Shown here: positions 57,601 to 64,000 of the stretch, one piece after another | Layout of the letters: each line of letters begins with the position of its first letter | How positions within the stretch are numbered: the stretch's first letter is position 1 | Origin: Terramyces sp. JEL0728 | Lineage: Eukaryota; Chytridiomycota; Chytridiomycetes; Rhizophydiales; Terramycetaceae | Assembly (NCBI GenBank): GCA_027603945.1 | Contig: JADIIU010000002.1 | Location: 62,001-126,000 of the forward strand | Direction: 5' to 3' | DNA length: 64,000 nucleotides | Translations under genes and position numbers: made by a program | The notes under the pieces: model-generated | Told to the model about the DNA's origin: nothing | The model's database searches: none | The model's input: the letters and a program-made list of their open reading frames with translations, nothing else

Positions 57601-58229
57601 TATTCCTGAATGAATTTTTTTCGATATGAATTCTGATTGCAGATCCGTCTTCCAATCCAACAATGATGAACGACTTGATTAGCGAGAAATACCTCTGAAG
57701 GTGTAATAAATACAATTTTGCTGCTGAGAGCAATCTGAATTTCAGTGTACTGGTCTGCAAGCGAAAGGCTATCCCAGAATCGTGCGAGCCCTTCAAAGTT
57801 GATGGCAAAGAATCCAGTCCCTCCAATGAAACAGCTAAATGCATTATAATCTCCAGTAATTTCACGTACTGGAACGTATAAGGTTTGGACAGGAACCATA
57901 GACTACGTTATTGAGCACAAACCTTCCTGTAATTCCAAATATAAACCACGTTTACTAAGCTAACTGCACAATTATCTGTTGGAACATCAACTGTGATAGT
58001 CCCGCCTATATTATGCATATTTACCAGCCATTTTTTCCTTCATTCCACTGGCAATATCGATTTTTTGAATTGTAACTGCGTCAGATTGATACAGCTGGGA
58101 TTTTAGAGACTCTTTTTTCAAAATAGGAGTTCCAGTGCGGGACGGCTTTTTCGCACTGCTGTATTTGGCTATTGATCGTGGTGTAGAGACAGCTCTAGCA
58201 TTGGGTTTTCGGGGTGTCTGTCCAAACAT
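54602..58229 (-). CDS. NUP133: Nucleoporin Nup133
   Basis: A large scaffold nucleoporin of the Y complex. The start MFGQTPRKPNARAVSTPRSIAKY is the disordered N-terminus. A seven-bladed propeller follows (the 56.6-58 kb exons) and then an alpha-helical C-terminal domain (RELWLYQNAVL, ALSKLAYLNTKQS, IGIWRKCWLSDDW). About 1150 residues fits the family. One clear intron, 54972-54991 (20 nt), joins WLSD to DWNELHERSRA. Others around 55.4, 56.56, 56.88, 57.05, 57.42 and 57.6 kb are required by frame changes but not all were traced base by base. Human Nup155 was considered and rejected because the C-terminal WRR-like block fits Nup133. Confidence 0.8.
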
Positions 58230-58294
58230 TCAGATTTGTCCTGAAAAAAATATGGCCAATCCAAGCATTTGGCAGCCTGGATATAATTGCATAA

Positions 58295-58459
58295 ATGAGA
58301 ATCGCCGTATGGATTGTGCCAACTATCAGTGCCATTTACCCCACCATGAGAACTTTGACTTATAAGAATCGAAAGCCATTTGAGCTAGTAGAGTTTAGCT
58401 GGGATGGATATTCGCTACGTAAATCAATCAAGCGAACCGTCCGCTTTCCTATAAGTTGA
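58295..58459 (+). CDS. Candidate small ORF, 54 residues, unknown
   Basis: A short open frame between NUP133 and the LIM-RhoGAP gene, in the same direction as the latter. It reads MRIAVWIVPTISAIYP, a hydrophobic start, then a basic stretch (YKNRKPFELVEFSW, LRKSIKRTVRFPIS). Size and composition would suit a small mitochondrial membrane protein, but I do not recognise it. Chance cannot be excluded at this length. It could also be part of the 5' leader of the downstream gene. Confidence 0.25.
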   Translation: MRIAVWIVPTISAIYPTMRTLTYKNRKPFELVEFSWDGYSLRKSIKRTVRFPIS

Positions 58460-58514
58460 AGTAGGCTGTATGCTAATTATGAGGCACATTTTCTTGAACT
58501 TCAAAAAAGCATCT

Positions 58515-61142
58515 ATGGAAGAACAAAAACCCACCAGGCAGCGACAATGTGCAAAGTGTGGTCTACAGATTCAAGGACAGTTTGTTAGGGCGATTAAAGC
58601 TCATTATCATTTGGAATGTTTTCGATGTCAAGTAATATGTGCTAATAGCAGGACTGTGGTGAAATAGTAGCTGACAAGTTCTTTCCAGTTACGTCTGAAG
58701 GAACTACAAAAATATATTGCGAATTTGATTATTTTCGTAGACTGGAGCTGATTTGCGCAAGGTGTGGACAAGCTTTGCGCGGACCTTACATTCGTGTAAA
58801 TACGCAGAAATACCATATGGAGCATTTTTCTTGCTCTGTATGTACCACAGTCTTTCGCCAACATGATTCTTACTATGAAAAGGATGGAAATGTTTATTGC
58901 GGATTGCATTATTCTATTTTATACGCAAGGAAATGTGGTGGTTGTAACACAGCAGTTTTGAAGAATTTTGTTGAAACATCACAGGAGGATAAGGCGATCC
59001 AATGGCATCCATGCTGCTATATGATTTCAAAGGTTCAGCTTCATTAACATAGCTATGGAAAATCAAGTTGGCTGGTGATGGTCCAGTAGAAGATACGCCA
59101 GTGAAGGACCCAGATGGTTGATTATTTTTAATCGTAGTTGAAATTGAAAAGCAACTAGTAATGGTTGAAAAAGTAGAACGGATATTACAGATTTTGTCCA
59201 TGTTTGAAGAATCGGCAGCTGAATGTATTTCAGAAATGCTTGTACATTTCACGAATGAAGGGTTCCTACGTGGTGCGCTTCACGCACACCGCTTGATCGG
59301 ACATGTTGATTTACTTTTCTCTGCGTTGCAAGAAATTGACGACAAGCTATTAGCGGTTGGTGACCAGCGTAATTTGGCCAACTCAAAAGAACCTAGAAAT
59401 TTGGTTAAAAAGATTGTTTATTTCTTTGCAATTCTTTCAGCAAAACAGACCTCGAATGATAGACAAACCATGATTCAATTAGTGACAAGTTTGGCTCATG
59501 TTTTAAAGATTATTATTAGAAACGCGCTAACTGGAGCGCTTGCTTTGGTAGAACCGAATTAATTTCAGGAACAAGATCATGGCGATAAAAGCGCACTGCC
59601 TACATTTTTGGCACACTTGCAATTCATAAAAAACGAAGAGATAGAATCATTGATTTCAAGATTGAATGTATCTGCCTTGGATGTTGATTGCAAAAGCTGT
59701 GGCCTTACTATAGAGGAAGGGTGTGTAAAGTTAAATGACCAATTTAAATGGCATAATGACTGCTTCAAATGCTCGGTCTGTAATCTAAATCTCTCAAAGG
59801 AGGTGGAGAAGGCATTCATCAAACTATTAGATGGCGTGGTGTTCTGCAAGGATCACAAACCAATGGACTCGGCTGATGGCGCAACAAATTTCGGGCAGCT
59901 CAAACAGTATACCGTTCATTAATTTAGATATATTACATTATTATGCACTGCATTGAGATCTCTTTTCAATATTCTGAAAATTGATGAGAAGCGTATAATT
60001 TTTCTAACCTAGAATTATTGTCTATCAATTATGACATGAATTTAGCTGTCCCAGAAAACAATCTGGAAGGAAGGCCAAGATCGTCAAGAGAGGAGTTCTT
60101 TGATGATGAGCAACCAGAAGTTACCCCTGCGCAACCATATTTGCAACCATACCCACAACAGCAAGTTCATTGGCAAGTTGTCCCAGAAGGAGAAGATAGA
60201 TCAACACCAGTATATCTTAGCGATATTTCTGGATTAATTTCCCTACCGATTAGGCATTCTGCTGCGGCTGCTCTACACCCCTACATTGAAAAATGGATAC
60301 CTTTTGACAAGCTGGAAAAGATTGTGAATGATGTTCCAAAGAATACCCTTTGGACGAAAATGTTTGGAAGAGGAAAGCAAAATAATAAGAAAAAGGGGCC
60401 AGCAAAGACGTTTGGTGTTCATTTAGAAGATCTTATAGAGGACTGCAGTGTTGAGACTTCAATTGGATTTGGTCCAGCTCCTGTGCGAATTCCAATCATT
60501 ATGGATGAATGTATCCAAAACATGAAAAGACAAGGTATCTATGCTTGTTGACCATAGATTTGACAACCGAAGGTATTTTCAGAAAGAATGGGAATTTAAG
60601 GCGACTGAAGGAGTTGTGTGAACAAATCGACAAAGATCCTCAGCATATTGACCTGAGACAGGAAAATGTGATACAAATTGCAGCATTGATGAAGAAATTC
60701 CTACGCGATCTGCCAGATCCCTTACTTACATTCCGCTTATTTGATTTGTTTATAACAGTATTTAGTAAGTTAAATTTAACATCAGAAATTGAAAATCGTG
60801 TCGATAGAGAAAGTGCGCTGCAACTTTTGCTCTGCCTACTCCCAAAGCCAAATATTGATCTATTGTGTGTCCTAGTTAGATTCTTCAAAAACGTTAGCTC
60901 ATACGCAGCAGTCCCCAACGATCCAAATGGAGGCAACAAGATGAATTTGGACAACCTGGCTACTGTGATTGCGCCAAATATCCTAGTTGCCAAAACTTCC
61001 GTCGCAGAACAATCAGGCTTAGTTGTGGAAATTGTAAAAACGATATTTAAAGCACAAGATGTACTTTTCAAGGTAATTTAAATTCTAACTTTAGATTCCG
61101 AAAGCGTTAGCTGCGTCATTGGAGCATAAACCGGACCATTGA
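58515..61142 (+). CDS. LRG1: LIM-RhoGAP protein, Lrg1-like
   Basis: Two N-terminal LIM domains (CAKCGLQIQGQFV..., CARCGQALRGPYI...CGGC), a helical middle, and a third LIM-like domain (CKSCGLTIEEGCVKL...CSVCNLNL). A RhoGAP domain follows, whose arginine finger lies in TEGIFRKNGNLRRLKEL and which also has MKKFLRDLPDPLL and NLATVIAPNIL. This order is that of fungal Lrg1, which turns off Rho1 in cell-wall signalling. Seven introns (58632-58651, 59033-59052, 59117-59137, 59548-59568, 59907-59927, 59993-60012, 60535-60557) plus one at 61073-61094 are needed; several cut zinc ligands or the GAP core. The ATG at 58515 is chosen; one at 58470 is also in frame. Confidence 0.85.
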
Positions 61143-61171
61143 GCATTTGTTAACTAATAAAGAGTTTTCCC

Positions 61172-61600
61172 ATGATTCGTTATCGGTTTTCACTTAAAAA
61201 TTTGATTTCAAAAAAAATCATCTCAATGTTTAGAAAGGTGCAACTTATCAACAAATCTCTCACTCGATCATTATACAAAAAACCAAATTTAACTCCGTTG
61301 TTCTGGACCAAAGAAAATATTGACACTCAGGTATACCAGGTATTATTCGACTATGCAAATGTCTCTGAATCAAAGGTGTTTGTATTATAACCGCAGGTCA
61401 CACTTTACGCCAATCTGACATCCGATTTACTAGTAGATGATAGAGAAAAGTTTGGATTTTATTTGGATTTGTTGGAAACATTTGAATTGCTTATTCCATC
61501 AAATAGAAACCAAGTAAGGGACTGGAAATCAGGGAAGGAAGCTGCTGATTGGATAGCCGCTAATTTGGAAGAAGCTGGAAGATTAGCAGATGCGGAATAA
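61172..61600 (+). CDS. Acyl-carrier-protein-like protein lacking the phosphopantetheine serine
   Basis: A basic amphipathic N-terminus (MIRYRFSLKNLISKK...) resembles a mitochondrial presequence. After it a domain aligns with mitochondrial ACP/NDUFAB1: VLFDYANVSESKVTLYANLTSDLLVDD, then a helix with LLETFELLIP. This corresponds to LTKDLGLDSLD...EDEFGFEIP in normal ACPs. The DSL attachment motif reads DDR here, so the serine that carries phosphopantetheine is absent. One 21-nt intron (61376-61396) joins SESK to VTLYANL. It may be a structural ACP paralogue, for example for complex I or LYR proteins, or a decayed one. It converges on TRM1 with 5 bp between stop codons. Confidence 0.6.
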
Positions 61601-61605
61601 CAAAT

Positions 61606-63349
61606 TTATTGTTTCAATTTTTTAGTTTCATTGTCATCTTGGTCTTGCTTTCTTTTCGTTGATTCTTTGTTTGGTTTTGGCCGGCTCTAACTGTTATAAT
61701 GTATTACCTTTGGGCCCCAATTAGCAGTTGGGTTTTCTTGGAAGCGCACCAGGTTGAATTTGCTGGACGGTGCAACTGCGTCCATTCGTGTAGCAAATGA
61801 AACCTTGGTTGTGATTTCTTTGGACATGATGATTTTTGCAGGACTAGTATCGCTCATTTCTCCTTTTTGAGGGTTTTCTTTGCACCACTGGCGTATCACA
61901 TCCCACACTACGTGTGCTGGTGCGTCTGTTTTTATTGCCTGAACCATTGCATGAGATTGCGATACTTTATACCCAGTCGAAAGCACGCCAGATATAAAGG
62001 TGGTTAGTGAAGGACTGATACATTTCATTACTCCGCACATTCTCGGCAAAACGTAATAAAGTGGTACAGGCAACTCTTCCGAAATTACCATCACCATTCC
62101 TGCCATTCTTTCCCAAGTGCCATACTTTGATTGGTTTGTAGCAATATGCCCCAACATTCTAGAGACAAATTCCTTATCATGAATTGGGTGTGAATATAAA
62201 GGGCCGGCAATCTAGCATAAATAGCAAGTTACATGCATCTTATGACTACAGTGTTGGCAATTAGAATTCACATCTAAAGCGCTAGGGCCAAACTTTGGTC
62301 CTTTATCCGTTTCGTTGTATTTTCCAATGGTTTGGGTTTCAAAGCTCTTGCATTGCTGGCAGTGATAGATCATGGAAGTTTTGCTGCATTAGAACATCAA
62401 TACCTAGAAGACTGCTTCATTAGTTGCGCAGAATTATACACTCTGACAAACACCCGGACATAGTAGTCGATATGGCAACTAATCAATGGCACAATTGCTT
62501 TTTTGTATCTGGACGCAATTGATTGAATGCTGTGCAATAAAATTCGCAAAGCAAGCTCATGTGTGTACGGAGCTTGGGGAATGTTCATCCCTCCGTATTT
62601 TGCCCAACAGCTTTCCGGTTGACTTCCAGCTAAAACAGCCAAATCGGTACATGTAACGCACAAAAGTCCACCATCCGCAACGGCTTGGACAGCGCTGTCA
62701 AGGAATGGTGCCGCTGATCCATACGGGTCCAAGTCAATAACATTGTACTCTGGTCCAGTATACAAAACTTTGCATGCATCTCCGTGGTTTGCTTGAATTA
62801 TGTTTTCCGCTTTATTATGCTTGGCATTTCTTTCAATTGCTTTGACAGCGTCTTTTGATAAATCGTTGGTCAATATCTTTGATATTCGAGGAATTTCTTT
62901 TGCATATCTAACCGAGCGTAAGCCAGAAGCAGAAAGGGCTTCCATAACTGAAATACCAGACTCATCAAACGATTTATGCAGGACATTGACCGGCTGGAAT
63001 GTGGAGGTGTCTGCAGAATCTAACATGCATTTAACCTGCAAGTTTCTCTTTTTCAGTTGTTTTTCAGTCATTTCGGGTGTGTATTCCTCATTTGTCATAG
63101 TGTAAATATCTGGATCCAGCTCCTGCTTCTTGTTTTTCTTTTGAAGCTTCTCTTTGAAATATAATTGACTCCATACTTTGATTGTTGCTATAGACATGTC
63201 TCTGTTAAATTCCTGGATTGGGTTGTAAAAGACTTGATCATCGAATAGGATTTCAGCAGACCCTATTTTAATATCCAAGCACCTTCCTTTACAGACTTTG
63301 TCCCATCTGCATTTAGAATCAACCATTTCGGTACCTCTTCTTTTCCCAT
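61606..63349 (-). CDS. TRM1: tRNA (guanine26-N2)-dimethyltransferase Trm1
   Basis: Trm1 makes N2,N2-dimethylguanosine at position 26 of tRNAs in nucleus and mitochondria. Motifs are VFYNPIQEFNRDMSI, SASGLRSVRYAKEI, NVIDLDPYGSAAPFLDSA and a zinc finger (CQQC...CQHC) brought together by splicing. The true N-terminus is MGKEEVPKWLILNADGTKSVKEG, joined to SAEILFDD by removing 63263-63282 (20 nt). The longer unspliced frame upstream of SAEIL is an artefact. Other introns join QSSS-KTSMIYHC (20 nt), KMH-IAGPLYSH (21 nt), and WGPK to a basic tail SRPKPNKESTKRK (21 nt). The product has about 550 residues, as in yeast. Confidence 0.92.
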
Positions 63350-63385
63350 TTATTCGAAAAAAAATATAAATCAAAATACCCTTTA

Positions 63386-64000
63386 TTAGAAAATGTAAAC
63401 GGAGAGTATAACAAAGCTTGCAAGGGCAAAGAAAGAGAATTTATCCGCGCTGGAGTGCGTGTCAGTTGCTGCTGGAAGATTGGAAGGGATGGATGATGAT
63501 GAATTGTAAATGCGGATTTGCTTTGTCAGACTTGAAACAGCTGTTCTAACAATGTCAAAGTTGTCACTTAAATGACAGTATAATCCATTTACACCCGGAC
63601 ACGTTGCTTGGATTTGGATGAATGAATGCCCGGTCAAAATTGGAAGTGTTATGCCGTCCCGGGAGAACTGGTATGCAGACATATCTTGATGTCTATCAAA
63701 AACACCATTTCTTCCTAGCTGGCCGTCTACCTGCTGAATTACACTTATATACAGAACGTTGATTGTTGTGTCAAAGAAATAAGCTGCTCCAAACGTTTTA
63801 GCTTGTGCTGCAAAGTCTTGATAGTTGAAAGTTTGAGTAAATTTAGCCTGGCATACTGTCAACTGAGTCCATTGTCTGCACCAAGAAGCAGCATTATAGG
63901 TAATGCTAAATCGAGATCCTGGAGGGTAAGGGAAAGCGAGGATATGTGTAACATTCGATTCAAGCTGGATATTGCTGATGACCAAATTAGTTGGTGCCCC
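63386..64000 (-). CDS. Cell-surface protein, C-terminal part, probable GPI anchor (5' end outside window)
   Basis: The frame is open to the window edge, so the start lies beyond 64000. About 205 residues are visible. Four to five cysteines (ASWCRQW, LTVCQAK, QATCPG, GLYCHL) and an N-glycosylation site (ESNVTHI) suggest an extracellular protein. The last 30 residues are a serine-rich linker followed by FSFFALASFVILSVYIF with no cytoplasmic residues, which is the form of a GPI-attachment signal. FPYPPGSRFSITYN faintly recalls the CEMIP/TMEM2 type of extracellular module, but this is too weak to use. No intron is needed in the visible part. It is tandem with TRM1, 36 bp from its ATG. Confidence 0.55.
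   Translation of the reverse strand, partial: GAPTNLVISNIQLESNVTHILAFPYPPGSRFSITYNAASWCRQWTQLTVCQAKFTQTFNYQDFAAQAKTFGAAYFFDTTINVLYISVIQQVDGQLGRNGVFDRHQDMSAYQFSRDGITLPILTGHSFIQIQATCPGVNGLYCHLSDNFDIVRTAVSSLTKQIRIYNSSSSIPSNLPAATDTHSSADKFSFFALASFVILSVYIF

Noticed and set aside
54602..58229. Identity as Nup155 for the large nucleoporin
   Set aside because: The disordered basic start, the propeller and the C-terminal IWRKCWLSDDW block fit Nup133 better.
63290..63374. Upstream extension of the TRM1 reading frame (MIYIFFRINGKRRGTEM)
   Set aside because: It is the unspliced frame, begins without ATG, and lacks the Trm1 N-terminal pattern. The spliced start at 63349 gives the expected sequence.

Overview
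The window is a very compact nuclear genome segment of a flagellated eukaryote that uses the standard genetic code. The gene content points to the fungal side of the opisthokonts: a LIM-RhoGAP of the Lrg1 type, a multi-BRCT protein of the Rtt107 type, an alcohol-acetyltransferase-like enzyme, and Nop12, Sds3, Tah18, Vps10 and Lrg1 homologues. Axonemal genes (GAS8/DRC4, an IQCG/DRC9-like protein and a WDR49/64-like EF-hand WD protein) argue for a motile or recently motile zoospore. A zoosporic fungus or an aphelid/rozellid/sanchytrid-type relative is the best guess; this is inference, and I cannot name the species. There are about 40 protein genes and one tRNA in 64 kb. I saw no mobile element, CRISPR array or horizontally acquired block. 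The main anomaly is the introns. Nearly every gene is cut by GT-AG introns of only 19-23 nt, most often 20. I decoded roughly 100 by hand by requiring that removal restores a conserved protein reading. Most carry a branch-like TTAAY or CTAAC directly before the AG. A plain ORF view therefore shatters most genes into fragments. 

Layout. 1-12 kb: TPP2 (3' end), WNK kinase, AAMP/Sqt1 WD protein, a mitochondrial carrier, RTF1, ALG11, TAH18 and a cytochrome-b5-fused front-end desaturase. 12-24 kb: Ku70, a FUN14 protein, a peroxisomal NUDIX hydrolase (C-terminal SKL), SDS3, NOP12, tRNA-Val(CAC), ALG14, a GCIP/CCNDBP1 homologue, a secreted metallopeptidase, a small ORF and a NOL8-like RRM protein. 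24-37 kb: a membrane-associated orphan with 18-nt repeats, the multi-BRCT protein, the acetyltransferase-like protein, APC2, the WDR49/64-like protein, a prolyl-oligopeptidase-family enzyme and PHAF1. 37-48 kb: a Vps10 receptor with three Vps10 modules, GAS8, PRP40 and dUTPase. 48-64 kb: an orphan, a Sel1-repeat protein ending in a CaaX box, cyclin L, a peroxisomal ABCD transporter, SNX3, IQCG, NUP133, the LIM-RhoGAP, an acyl-carrier-like protein without its serine, TRM1 and the 3' end of a cell-surface protein. 

The genes are ordinary housekeeping and flagellar genes rather than one pathway cluster. Compaction is extreme. One divergent pair has start codons 9 bp apart and three more are 23-33 bp apart. 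One tandem pair overlaps by 13 nt and one convergent pair has stop codons 5 bp apart.
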